A stretch of DNA of 8,788 nucleotides from Sedimentisphaerales bacterium (lineage in GTDB: Bacteria; Planctomycetota; Phycisphaerae; Sedimentisphaerales; SM23-30), in the NCBI GenBank assembly GCA_030636065.1, contig DAOVXR010000051.1, positions 1 through 8,788 on the forward strand. Direction: 5' to 3'. How positions within the stretch are numbered: the stretch's first letter is position 1; each line of letters opens with the position of its first letter. The notes under the pieces were generated by a model. The model made no database searches and was not told the DNA's origin. It was given only the letters and a program-made list of their open reading frames with translations. A program made the position numbers and the translations under genes. Shown piece by piece: positions 1 to 6,203 of this stretch.

Positions 1-1011
1 ACCCTTACGGCCCAACCTCGCGGTACGCCCGGAACGATGCGTGTATGTGTCCCGATCACGCGGGAAATCATAGTTGATTACATGAGTAACATGGCTGAAA
101 TCCAGGCCGCGACCGGCTACGTCCGTGGCCACCATGATTTTGATTTCCTTTCGCCGAAATCGATTGAAAAGAGACGTCCGCCGGGACTGATCCAGGCCGC
201 CGTGTATAAGCTCAACCGACTCAACCTCACGGCTCAATCGGCGAAAAAGTTTATTGGCATTGTCACGCGAATTACAAAAAACTATCGCCTGAACAGGATC
301 GTGCTGCTGAAGATATTCCATAAATGATTCAAAATGATGGCTGGAATTGATTTTCTGGAAGCAATGCTCCAGGTTTTGTGGGGCTACCTGCTTTACGTTC
401 AGTTCGACTGTAACCGGGTCCTTGAGGTATTTTGAGGAGAGTTTTTTGATCTCGGCAGGCATGGTCGCCGAAAACAGTAACGTCTGATGCTCGTGTACCA
501 AACACGATATGACAAACTCCACATCATCGACGAACCCCATCTTGAGCATCTCGTCAGCCTCATCAAGCACAAAAGTCCGCACCTCCGAAAGGCTCAGCGG
601 ACTATTATACAGCAAATCGATCAGCCGACCGGGCGTGGCAACGAGAATATGGACACCGTGATCCAGCTTGGCCCGCTGGATTCGCATCTCAAAACCACCA
701 TAAACAGCAAATGGGGCCACCTCCGTCTGTCGGGCAATATCAGCTATCTCCTGGACATATTGCAGGGCTAACTCTCGAGTCGGGACCAAAATCAAGCTCT
801 GCACCGCCTGAAGCGAGGTATCGGTCGCCTGCACCAATGGCACACCACAGGCACCGGTCTTACCCGAACCAGTCTCAGCCCGGGCCAACAGGTCCCGGCC
901 GGCCAGGATGTGCGGAAACGTCTGCTCCTGGACGGGAGTCAACTCAGTATAACCCATATCTTCAAGTCCCTTAAGGACTTCCGGCTTTAAGTTCAATTCC
1001 GTAAATTTCAT
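1..1011 (-). CDS. DEAD-box ATP-dependent RNA helicase, N-terminal 337 residues (partial)
   Basis: I translated this by hand from the ATG at 1011-1009; the frame stays open to the window edge, so the C-terminus is missing. Every core motif of a superfamily 2 DEAD-box helicase is visible: Q motif (GYTELTPVQEQ, residues 20-30, with the upstream F3), Walker A AETGSGKT (45-52), PTRELA (77-82), GG (105-106), TPGR (126-129), the DEAD box with VLDEADEML (148-156), SAT (181-183), ATDVAGRGLD (295-304) and HRSGRTAR (325-332). Both RecA-like domains are therefore almost complete, and only the variable tail is lost. Such proteins unwind short RNA duplexes with ATP in ribosome assembly, mRNA decay or cold adaptation; which of these applies depends on the missing tail. 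The start has no Shine-Dalgarno sequence, and a TATAAT-like hexamer (minus strand, 1022-1017) lies only a few bases upstream, so translation may be leaderless or nearly so. The gene is divergent from the tRNA and the candidate small RNA. Confidence 0.96.
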   Translation of the reverse strand, partial: MKFTELNLKPEVLKGLEDMGYTELTPVQEQTFPHILAGRDLLARAETGSGKTGACGVPLVQATDTSLQAVQSLILVPTRELALQYVQEIADIARQTEVAPFAVYGGFEMRIQRAKLDHGVHILVATPGRLIDLLYNSPLSLSEVRTFVLDEADEMLKMGFVDDVEFVISCLVHEHQTLLFSATMPAEIKKLSSKYLKDPVTVELNVKQVAPQNLEHCFQKINSSHHFESFMEYLQQHDPVQAIVFCNSRDNANKLFRRLSREVESVELIHGGLDQSRRTSLFNRFRRKEIKIMVATDVAGRGLDFSHVTHVINYDFPRDRDTYTHRSGRTARLGRKG

Positions 1012-1089
1012 ATCATATTATATATAATGAAGTTACACAAAAAATGCCAGAAAATAGACGCCAATATCAAATTTTTTTTCGGATTTTCC

Positions 1090-1239
1090 GGGACTCAAAC
1101 GCATCTTGCGGCCACTGTGTAAATGAAGGTTGGCCCGATAGGGCGGCCGAGAAAACGACAAAATAGCGCCTCATGCCCTTAGCCGGAGTACCTCGGAGGT
1201 CCAGAACAGAGCCTTTGAGACCCACTTAGGGCTTTTTTT
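1090..1239 (+). ncRNA. Candidate structured small RNA between the helicase and tRNA-Lys (family unknown)
   Basis: This stretch contains no ORF but can fold into at least three hairpins in a row. CGCA-TCT-TGCG spans 1100-1110. A stem at 1128-1148 closes a GATA loop through GCCC/GGGC, with one bulged G and two outer G-T pairs. A long 3' stem (1175-1232) runs straight into seven T residues. Together they look like an independent transcript ending at a rho-independent terminator, or the leader of the tRNA transcript. I could not match it to 6S RNA, SRP RNA, tmRNA or RNase P RNA. The 5' end is not defined, as no convincing promoter was seen before 1090. Folding by eye overcalls structure, hence the low confidence. 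Confidence 0.35.
1175..1239 (+). terminator. Rho-independent terminator-like hairpin with T7 tail
   Basis: GCCCT (1175-1179) pairs with AGGGC (1228-1232), followed at once by seven T (1233-1239). Inside, AGT pairs with ACT, and CTCGGAGG (1192-1199) pairs fully with CCTTTGAG (1212-1219), two of the pairs being G-T, around a 12-base loop. The stem is longer than a usual intrinsic terminator, so it may double as the 3' domain of the candidate small RNA. It works in the plus direction and would separate that RNA from the tRNA gene. Confidence 0.5.
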
Positions 1240-1272
1240 ATGCGCATTCCTGATATTTCCCCCCAAAATCAC

Positions 1273-1301
1273 TTGCAATATGGCCATTATATATATAGTA
1301 T
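1273..1301 (+). promoter_or_regulatory. Probable sigma-70-type promoter for tRNA-Lys
   Basis: TTGCAA at 1273-1278 fits a -35 box and TAGTAT at 1296-1301 fits a -10 box, with a 17-base spacer, inside an AT-rich run. Transcription would start near 1308, about 40 bases before the tRNA. It lies after the T7 terminator, so the tRNA probably has its own transcript. The -10 box matches only four of six consensus bases, and the surrounding TATA run offers other registers. Confidence 0.35.
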
Positions 1302-1346
1302 CTACCGCACACAGCACGAGTTATTATAGATTTGGCTCGTGATGTT

Positions 1347-1419
1347 GCGGCACTAGCTCAATTGGCAGAGCAGCTGGCTCTTAACCAGCGGGTTCGGGGT
1401 TCGAGTCCCTGGTGCCGTA
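1347..1419 (+). tRNA. tRNA-Lys (anticodon CTT)
   Basis: A full cloverleaf can be drawn. The acceptor GCGGCAC (1347-1353) pairs with GTGCCGT (1412-1418), with a G-U as the first pair, and A1419 is the discriminator base. The D arm is GCTC/GAGC. The anticodon stem GCTGG/CCAGC encloses the loop CTCTTAA, giving anticodon CTT for lysine AAG codons. The T stem CGGGG/CCCTG encloses TTCGAGT. The length of 73 bases is standard for a class I tRNA. The 3' CCA is not encoded and must be added by CCA-adding enzyme. It stands alone, with no neighbouring tRNA in the window. Confidence 0.96.
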
Positions 1420-1453
1420 TTTTCTCCCAATCCTTCGTAATATTTTGGCATCG

Positions 1454-1569
1454 TCCCAAAATTGGGAGGTAAAGATGTACCGAAGCACCTCTGGGAAATA
1501 CAGAAAGGTGGCACCAGTCGCTCTTTCGGTCTCGGGGCTAAGAACCCCACGACATAAAGTCGGGGGCTA
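1454..1569 (+). repeat. Dispersed two-hairpin intergenic element, copy A
   Basis: Positions 1489-1515 are identical, base for base, to 6340-6366, and 1520-1529 equals 6372-6381 (GCTCTTTCGG). The first hairpin pairs CACCTCTG (1486-1493) with CAGAAAGGTG (1501-1510), two A bulged. The second pairs CCCC (1545-1548) and CGAC (1550-1553) with GTCG (1559-1562) and GGGG (1563-1566) around ATAAA, and ends in GGGGCTA as copy B does. A palindrome TCCCAA-AA-TTGGGA (1454-1467) lies just upstream. The layout resembles REP/BIME-type palindromic elements mobilised by REP-associated transposases, but no such transposase gene is in the window. Confidence 0.65.
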
Positions 1570-1650
1570 AGAAGGGATTATGGAAAGTGAATGATATGAA
1601 TTTGTGTCGCCCTTTCAGGGCAAATGAAGAGAAGAATATTGAGTGCAGAA

Positions 1651-1673
1651 AGAGTTGAACGTCCAACATTCAA
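1651..1673 (+). repeat. 23-base dispersed unit, copy A
   Basis: These 23 bases are identical to 6204-6226. Similarity continues after a divergent spacer: TCGAATTGAAGAAATATCGA here against TCGAATCAAAGAAATATTGA near 6241, followed in both by TAAAG. The core contains the inverted pair GTTGAACGTCCAAC, a small self-complementary stretch. It follows the two-hairpin element here but precedes it in the second gap, so the two modules move independently. Confidence 0.65.
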
Positions 1674-1730
1674 CGCCCAATGACCAACGTCGAATTGAAG
1701 AAATATCGAATAAAGAAAGGAAAACAAACC

Positions 1731-1886
1731 ACGAAATACACGAAATACATAGCGCGGCCTTTGGCCGCAACCAAAATATTTCACGCAAAGGCGCTAAGAC
1801 GCAAAGAAAAAAATTGCCACAGAGATCGCCGAGGACACAGAGAAATTAAGATTTAACAGCCACAAAAAAGCACAAAAGGCACAAAA
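1731..1886 (+). repeat. Serial array of four different short-period degenerate repeats
   Basis: Four unrelated-looking modules follow one another about 35-45 bases apart. (1) ACGAAATAC twice in tandem (1731-1748). (2) Three 8-mers, ACGCAAAG, GCGCTAAG, ACGCAAAG (1783-1806). (3) CCACAGAGA then GGACACAGAG (1817-1842). (4) CACAAAAAAG, CACAAAAGG, CACAAAA (1861-1886). A perfect hairpin GCGGCC-TTT-GGCCGC sits between the first two at 1754-1768. I recall similar strings in intergenic DNA of many uncultured bacteria; their origin and role are unknown to me. There are no regular spacers, so this is not a CRISPR array. Confidence 0.6.
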
Positions 1887-2013
1887 TTTTCTCTTTACAA
1901 AACGAATCATAAAACATTATCAATAAACAGATTATGATTAGTCGAACAAAAAAACACGCATAAAAAACAAAGAATTACAAGATAGTATTACGAAAAAAAA
2001 ACAACCCAAAAAG

Positions 2014-4422
2014 ATGAAAAAAATATTCCTTATTGTCCTGGTGTGCTTCCTGTCGCCCGGCCTTGTGCCGCGTTCGGCACAGGCGGTCAAGACTGTCCAT
2101 ATCGAACATAATACCGAACAGCAGTTCAAACAAGGCGATCCCTGCCGGGTTATTATCAATAGTACGGGCGAAATATCTCTGGCTTATCGGACGAAAACCC
2201 TGCTGAGTAACAAAGATGAGGTATGGGTCGTCAATGACATTGTCAGGGGCGCCGCCGGTTCGCTATATGTCGCCACGAGCGGGAAGGGCTATATTTATCT
2301 GCTCAAAGAAGAGCAGGAACCCAAGATTATTTACGGCAAAGACCTCATTGACCATAAACATGTGTTTAGTTTGGCTATCGACGGCAAAGGCCGTCTCCTC
2401 GCTGGGACAAGCGGGAAAACAGCCCAACTTGTCAGGTTCGATAAGGCACATAAAACTAAAACTCTGTTTCAGGAAGATGAGATTAAATATGTCTGGTGCA
2501 TTCTTGTCGGCCCCGGCGGACGTATCTATCTCGGCACCGGACCTACCGGGAAAATAATCACCCTGGACAGCAACGGCAAAAATCCGGAGGTGCTCTACAA
2601 AGCTAAAGAAAAAAACATCCTTGCCCTTGCTCTCGATGCCGATGGAATCCTTTATGCCGGCGGCGACGAGAACGGCCTCGTATATCGCATCGAGCCGGGA
2701 ACCAGCGGAACAACTATTGCCTACGATACCGGTCATGGCGAGATCAGCGGGCTGGTCTTTGACGAAGCCGGCAACCTGTATGTCTCGACCGCCGACACCA
2801 GCGCAGCCCGACCCGGAGCTAAACTGATCCTCTCCAACGGCGATACCAGCCGTCCGGAATCAGCCGACGAAAAGAACAAAAAAGACAAAAAAGGCCAAAA
2901 GGATAAAACGGATAAAAAAGATAAAAAAAACAAGGTTGAAAAAATAAACAAAAATAAGGCATCCGGCAATAATAACGACAAGGCCAAGAAAACCAAAACC
3001 AAGGCTAAAACTGAAGAAAACGCTAAAAAAGAAGCCGGGAAAAAACAGGCCGATAACGTTGAAAAAAATAAGATTAGTCAATCCGTCAAGCCCGCCGACA
3101 AAGACAAAACCGAAAAGACCGCTGAACTGATACCTGCCGCCACAAAATCATCAGATAAGCCCGCATCCGCCAGGCCGGCAAGTACCACATCAGCACCCAA
3201 ACCTTCCAAGCCCGCCGAGACCAACGAAGTATATCAGATTAACCCCAGCGGATATGTAACCTCCCTGTTTTCCCGGAAGGTTATGATTCTCTCGATGGCG
3301 TATATGGGAGACGGCAAACTTCTGCTTGGAACCGGTATCGAAGGAAAATTAGTCCAGTTAGACACACAAAAACAGGAAGCCGTGGTTCTGCATACCGTAA
3401 AACCGTCAGCGCAAATTTCGGCCTTGTTGGCGGACGCTGACGGCAGTATCTATGCCGGCTGCGCCAATCCCGGAGCCGTCTATGCGATAAAACCGGATTA
3501 TGCCCCCGAAGGTATTTATAAATCGCAGGCTGTCGATGCCAAACAAATCAGCAGATGGGGCAAACTGCACCTTGAGGCGGATATACCCAGCCAGTCAAGT
3601 CTGAAAATATCATTCCGAAGCGGCAATACGAGCGACCCGAAAAAAGGCGGCTGGCAAAAATGGACCGAACCAATCGACGCCACCGAAGACATTGAAATCT
3701 ATGCCGCTCCGGCACGGTTTCTACAATATCGCCTGCACTTCGGCAGCTCCGACGGTTGTCATACCGCTGTTGTCCGGGAAGTCAAATTGGCGCATATGAT
3801 TCCCAATCTGCCGCCACTGATTGAAAATGTTACCATAAAATCCGGCCAGGCTGACAACTCCGGTCAGTCGGCCCACTCTTCCAAAAAAATGACAATAGCC
3901 TGGAAGACCAAAGAACCGAACAATGACAAATTAACCTGCGAAATTTTTATCCGCCTCGTCGGTTATGAAAAATGGGTTCGTATCGCAAAAGAAATCAAAG
4001 AAGAAAAATATAGCTGGGACAGCCGTACCGTCGCCGACGGCCGTTACGAAGTTAAAGTAACCGCGTCAGATGAACCGGACAATCCCGAAGGACAGGCGCT
4101 CACTGCCAGCCGTGTCAGCCGTCCCATAGTAGTAGATAATACCCCTCCGGAAATTATTCGGATGAGCCATAACATCGACGGCGAAAAACTTTACTTCGAG
4201 GCGACTGTCAAAGACGCGCTCAGCGTTATCGGGTCAGTCGAATATGTTATCGACAGCGGCGAAATATGGCATATAGCACTGCCCAACGACGGTATCTTCG
4301 ACAGCCGTGAAGAAAATGTCCGATTCGAGTTGAAAACAGACGCCCCCGGTGAACACCTGCTCGCGGTTCGTTTCACCGACGCACTGGGCAACCGGACCTA
4401 TCGCAACCTGGCTTTTAAGTAG
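2014..4422 (+). CDS. Exported seven-bladed beta-propeller protein with lysine-rich insert and C-terminal beta-sandwich domains
   Basis: This is an 802-residue protein with no function I can name. Residues 1-24 are a signal peptide (MKK, hydrophobic core, cleavage after SAQA), so it is exported. Seven similar propeller-like units start near residues 70, 116, 159, 201, 243, 424 and 467, each with the pattern hydrophobic strand, DG(K/R/I)LYxGT, G, then hydrophobic strand. Between the third and fourth strands of unit 5 sits a disordered insert (about 265-403), dense in Lys and Asp/Glu up to about 350 and then rich in Ala, Pro and Ser; EVYQI at 405-409 resumes the blade. Residues about 500-600 and 600-705 look like beta-sandwich and fibronectin-III-like domains (SWDSRTVADGRYEVKVTASD is typical), and 706-802 an Ig-like end starting VVDNTPPEI. 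A structural or binding role at the cell envelope is likely. There is no clear Shine-Dalgarno site. The start is chosen because the signal peptide begins there. Confidence 0.9.
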   Translation: MKKIFLIVLVCFLSPGLVPRSAQAVKTVHIEHNTEQQFKQGDPCRVIINSTGEISLAYRTKTLLSNKDEVWVVNDIVRGAAGSLYVATSGKGYIYLLKEEQEPKIIYGKDLIDHKHVFSLAIDGKGRLLAGTSGKTAQLVRFDKAHKTKTLFQEDEIKYVWCILVGPGGRIYLGTGPTGKIITLDSNGKNPEVLYKAKEKNILALALDADGILYAGGDENGLVYRIEPGTSGTTIAYDTGHGEISGLVFDEAGNLYVSTADTSAARPGAKLILSNGDTSRPESADEKNKKDKKGQKDKTDKKDKKNKVEKINKNKASGNNNDKAKKTKTKAKTEENAKKEAGKKQADNVEKNKISQSVKPADKDKTEKTAELIPAATKSSDKPASARPASTTSAPKPSKPAETNEVYQINPSGYVTSLFSRKVMILSMAYMGDGKLLLGTGIEGKLVQLDTQKQEAVVLHTVKPSAQISALLADADGSIYAGCANPGAVYAIKPDYAPEGIYKSQAVDAKQISRWGKLHLEADIPSQSSLKISFRSGNTSDPKKGGWQKWTEPIDATEDIEIYAAPARFLQYRLHFGSSDGCHTAVVREVKLAHMIPNLPPLIENVTIKSGQADNSGQSAHSSKKMTIAWKTKEPNNDKLTCEIFIRLVGYEKWVRIAKEIKEEKYSWDSRTVADGRYEVKVTASDEPDNPEGQALTASRVSRPIVVDNTPPEIIRMSHNIDGEKLYFEATVKDALSVIGSVEYVIDSGEIWHIALPNDGIFDSREENVRFELKTDAPGEHLLAVRFTDALGNRTYRNLAFK

Positions 4423-4427
4423 AGAGA

Positions 4428-4472
4428 AGATGGTAATTTAAGATTTAATGATCTAATGATTTGAGATGGTAA
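4428..4472 (+). repeat. Short direct repeats upstream of rpmH
   Basis: AGATGGTAA occurs at 4428-4436 and again at 4464-4472, enclosing TAATGAT twice in tandem (4446-4452 and 4454-4460). The stretch is AT-rich and must hold any promoter of rpmH, for example a -10-like TTAATA near 4473-4478, but no good -35 box is visible. It could equally be a degenerate intergenic repeat like those in the larger gaps. Confidence 0.4.
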
Positions 4473-4480
4473 ATTAATAC

Positions 4481-4487
4481 AGGAGAG
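4481..4487 (+). promoter_or_regulatory. Ribosome binding site of rpmH
   Basis: AGGAGAG lies four bases before the ATG at 4492. It is the strongest Shine-Dalgarno match in the window and fixes the start of the short rpmH gene, where length alone would not prove coding. Confidence 0.7.
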
Positions 4488-4491
4488 TTTT

Positions 4492-4608
4492 ATGGAAAAT
4501 CGTCGCAATAGTAAAATTAAACGTGTTCGAAAAAGTGGTTTTCGCGCCCGAATGCGAACAAGTAAGGGACGGAATATTATCAATAAGCGGCGCAGCCCCA
4601 ACCGCTAA
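4492..4608 (+). CDS. rpmH: Large ribosomal subunit protein bL34
   Basis: This 38-codon gene, from ATG to TAA, encodes a very basic peptide. Its core, RKSGFRARMRTSKGRNIINKRR (residues 13-34 give RKSGFRARMRTSKGR then NIINKRR), lines up with the bL34 signature HGFRARMxTxxGRxxLxRRR known from E. coli and others. bL34 sits on the 23S rRNA of the large subunit. The peptide is shorter than the usual 44-47 residues and lacks the common N-terminal KRTxQPS segment; instead it begins MENRRNSKIKR. An AGGAGAG ribosome binding site supports the start. In most bacteria rpmH is next to rnpA and dnaA; here neither is present, and the neighbours are a secreted propeller protein and a hydrolase. The gene is too short for most ORF callers. 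Confidence 0.9.
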   Translation: MENRRNSKIKRVRKSGFRARMRTSKGRNIINKRRSPNR

Positions 4609-4613
4609 AAAAC

Positions 4614-4627
4614 CATGCTTAAGCATG
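4614..4627. repeat. Perfect 14-base palindrome after rpmH
   Basis: CATGCTTAAGCATG is fully self-complementary and sits six bases after the rpmH stop. On the plus strand it is followed by CCACCC, not T, so it is not a plus-strand intrinsic terminator. On the minus strand it is followed by six T, which would suit termination of antisense transcription. It could also be a small REP-like palindrome or an operator for the downstream pair of genes. Confidence 0.4.
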
Positions 4628-4652
4628 CCACCCATCCAACAGGGGCTGGTCA

Positions 4653-5315
4653 ATGAAGGAAGAATATTTCACGAGAGAAAACCTTCGTCAAAAAGCCCAT
4701 AAGCTGCTTCAGGAAGCAAATGCAATCGTTCCGGGGCAGGGCTTTGTTTTTGCGCCCGCTCAGGCGGCCCTGTTGGTTGTGGATATGCAGAAGTATTTTT
4801 TGCGGAATAGCTCTCATGCCTATATCCCGGCCTCAAAAGCTGTCCTGCCGAGAATCAGGGCGATGATACACTCGTTTTACGGAAATGACCGGCCTGTATT
4901 TTTTACCCGCCATCTGAACACCGAACAAAACGCAAAATTGATGTCTGTCTGGTGGACGGATTTTATCCGGGAGACAGACCCACTCAGTGAAATAACCGAA
5001 GAACTGGATAGCTCAAGAAGCATAATTATCAATAAGTGCCAATATGACGCGTTCTTCGAGACGCCACTGGAAGCGATGTTAAATGAAAAACGGGTTACCC
5101 AGTTGGTTGTCTGCGGCGTGATGACCCACCTTTGCTGCGAGACGACCGCCCGAAGCGCTTTTGTCCGCGGCTTCGAGGTGTTTTTCCCGGTTGACGGTAC
5201 GGCTACCTACAATGAACAACTTCATCTGGCGTCGTTGAAAAACCTGGCACATGGTTTTGCTATGCCGACCCTGGCCGAAGAAATTCTATCACTGATGAAA
5301 GCATCCGATGAGTGA
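4653..5315 (+). CDS. Isochorismatase-family cysteine hydrolase
   Basis: This 220-residue protein is of normal length for the isochorismatase/nicotinamidase fold. The catalytic triad is visible: D44 in LLVVDMQ, K128 in IINKCQYDAF, and C161 in CGVMTHLCCETTAR, preceded by the usual cis-peptide region GVM. Family members cleave amides or vinyl ethers (nicotinamide, isochorismate, ureidoacrylate, biuret and others). Here the substrate cannot be told from sequence. The first 35 residues (charged, helical) extend before the fold's first strand. It should be cytoplasmic, as no signal peptide is seen. There is only a weak ribosome binding site (AGGGG about ten bases upstream). The stop lies inside the start of the next gene (8-base overlap), so the two are almost surely co-translated. 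Transcription could begin at rpmH, 44 bases upstream. Confidence 0.9.
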   Translation: MKEEYFTRENLRQKAHKLLQEANAIVPGQGFVFAPAQAALLVVDMQKYFLRNSSHAYIPASKAVLPRIRAMIHSFYGNDRPVFFTRHLNTEQNAKLMSVWWTDFIRETDPLSEITEELDSSRSIIINKCQYDAFFETPLEAMLNEKRVTQLVVCGVMTHLCCETTARSAFVRGFEVFFPVDGTATYNEQLHLASLKNLAHGFAMPTLAEEILSLMKASDE

Positions 5316-6171
5316 TGTCGATGTCGCGATTATTGGCGCCGGGCCATCCGGTATTGCCGCTGCCATACAGTTGAAACGGTACGGTATTGAACCTGTCGTA
5401 TTCGAAGCCGAGCGGATTGGCGGACTGTTGAACAATGCCCATCTCGTGGAAAACTATCCAGGGTTTCCTGACGGTATCAGCGGCGCGGAATTAGTAAAAC
5501 TGTTCGCCCGGCAGGGGCAAAACCGGTCGATCAAAATACGATTCGAGTTGGTGAATTCATTAGCTCGGCACGGCCGGAAATTTGTACTCGAAACCTCCGC
5601 CGGAATCTACCACGCAAATACCGTCGTCGTGGCATCGGGAACCATGCCCATAATGTTCACCGACATTCAAATCCCGGAACAAATAAAAGATAAAGTGTTT
5701 TATGAGGTATTCGATCTTGCCGGGGTCAAAGGAAAAGCCATCGCCATTATCGGCGGCGGGGACGCGGCATTCGATTACGCCATCAATCTGAGCAGGCATA
5801 ATCATATTACCATTATCAACCGCAGCAGCCGGATCATGGCGTTGCCGCTCTTGTTGAAAAGAGCACAAGCCAACCCGCAAATAAATATAAAACTCGATTG
5901 TATCCTCAAATGTATTCGACCCCATCGGTCGGACTCTGTAGAATTGGAGTACCAGGGGCAACAGGGTGAGGGCCGAATTCTTGTGAACCTGCTTGTTTTT
6001 GCCGTCGGCCGAAAACCACGACTTGATTTTTTGCCTACAGGATGGGAAACTACGGAAAAAGAAATCGATAATTTATATTTTTGCGGCGATGTGATAAACG
6101 GCGCCTGCCGTCAGGCGGCAATCGCTGTGGGCGATGGAATCAGAGTTGCTATGGGAATATGTCAGTTGTGA
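5308..6171 (+). CDS. Thioredoxin-reductase-like FAD/NAD(P) oxidoreductase lacking the redox-active cysteines
   Basis: This 287-residue protein is slightly shorter than thioredoxin reductases (about 310-320). It has an N-terminal FAD site IIGAGPSG (8-15), then GGLLNNAHLVENYPGF (typical of the TrxR group), an ATG-like strand VVVASGTMP, a second dinucleotide site IIGGGDAAFD (147-156), and the C-terminal FAD motif YFCGDV (257-262) followed by RQAAIAVGDG. At the place where E. coli TrxR has CATCD, 17 to 13 residues before the second GGG, it has YEVFD (132-136), so no CxxC disulphide can form. The HRRxxxR NADPH-phosphate signature is replaced by NRSSRI, which leaves the choice of NADH or NADPH open. 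It probably passes electrons to a partner other than thioredoxin, as ferredoxin-NADP reductase relatives do. It overlaps the hydrolase gene by 8 bases, suggesting a shared pathway. Confidence 0.9.
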   Translation: MSDVDVAIIGAGPSGIAAAIQLKRYGIEPVVFEAERIGGLLNNAHLVENYPGFPDGISGAELVKLFARQGQNRSIKIRFELVNSLARHGRKFVLETSAGIYHANTVVVASGTMPIMFTDIQIPEQIKDKVFYEVFDLAGVKGKAIAIIGGGDAAFDYAINLSRHNHITIINRSSRIMALPLLLKRAQANPQINIKLDCILKCIRPHRSDSVELEYQGQQGEGRILVNLLVFAVGRKPRLDFLPTGWETTEKEIDNLYFCGDVINGACRQAAIAVGDGIRVAMGICQL

Positions 6172-6203
6172 GGTATGGGTGGTGAGAAAGAGGGAAGAGA
6201 AGA

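Larger units (their letters stand above)
1420..2013. other. Gene-free mosaic of small repeats and palindromes
   Basis: No credible gene lies in this 594-base gap; the short ORFs here have repeat-derived or low-complexity translations. It holds, in order: a two-hairpin element (1454-1569) also found at 6303-6427; a small hairpin GCCCT-TTC-AGGGC (1609-1621); a 23-base unit (1651-1673) also found at 6204-6226; and a series of short-period repeats (1731-1886) that includes a perfect hairpin GCGGCC-TTT-GGCCGC (1754-1768). The A-rich last 130 bases probably hold the promoter of the next gene. Weak candidates are TTTACA (1894-1899) with TATCAA (1918-1923), or a lone TATGAT (1933-1938); neither is convincing. 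No T-run terminator for the tRNA is evident. Confidence 0.7.

Noticed and set aside
37..974. Plus-strand ORFs at 37-327, 487-771 and 711-974
   Set aside because: They are antisense to the DEAD-box helicase, whose motifs are all present in the minus frame.
1060..1110. A tRNA T-arm-like string (TTTGAGTCCCG) on the minus strand
   Set aside because: No 5-bp T stem, acceptor or anticodon arm can be built around it.
1110..1200. Cobalamin riboswitch: GCCACTGT at 1111-1118 and AGCCGGAGTACCT near the B12-box pattern
   Set aside because: The other conserved parts, such as the GGTGAAAATCC-type core, are not found, the B12 box match is partial, and no transport or B12 gene follows.
1353..1550. Minus-strand ORFs at 1353-1550 and 6162-6440 both contain VPPFCISQRC, as if a conserved small protein
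   Set aside because: The shared peptide is the translation of the identical 27-base repeat core. The rest of the two ORFs is unrelated, and one runs through the tRNA gene.
1731..1886. CRISPR array
   Set aside because: The repeats are 7-9 bases, degenerate and of four kinds, with no regular repeat-spacer layout and no cas gene.
2733..3081. Very hydrophobic minus-strand ORFs (2733-3002, 2860-3081) resembling membrane proteins
   Set aside because: They are the antisense of the lysine-rich insert: AAA/AAG codons read as TTT/CTT, giving Phe and Leu. They have no start signal and lie inside a well-supported gene.
4398..4601. Minus-strand basic ORF at 4398-4601
   Set aside because: It is the antisense of rpmH, which has a strong ribosome binding site and the bL34 core.
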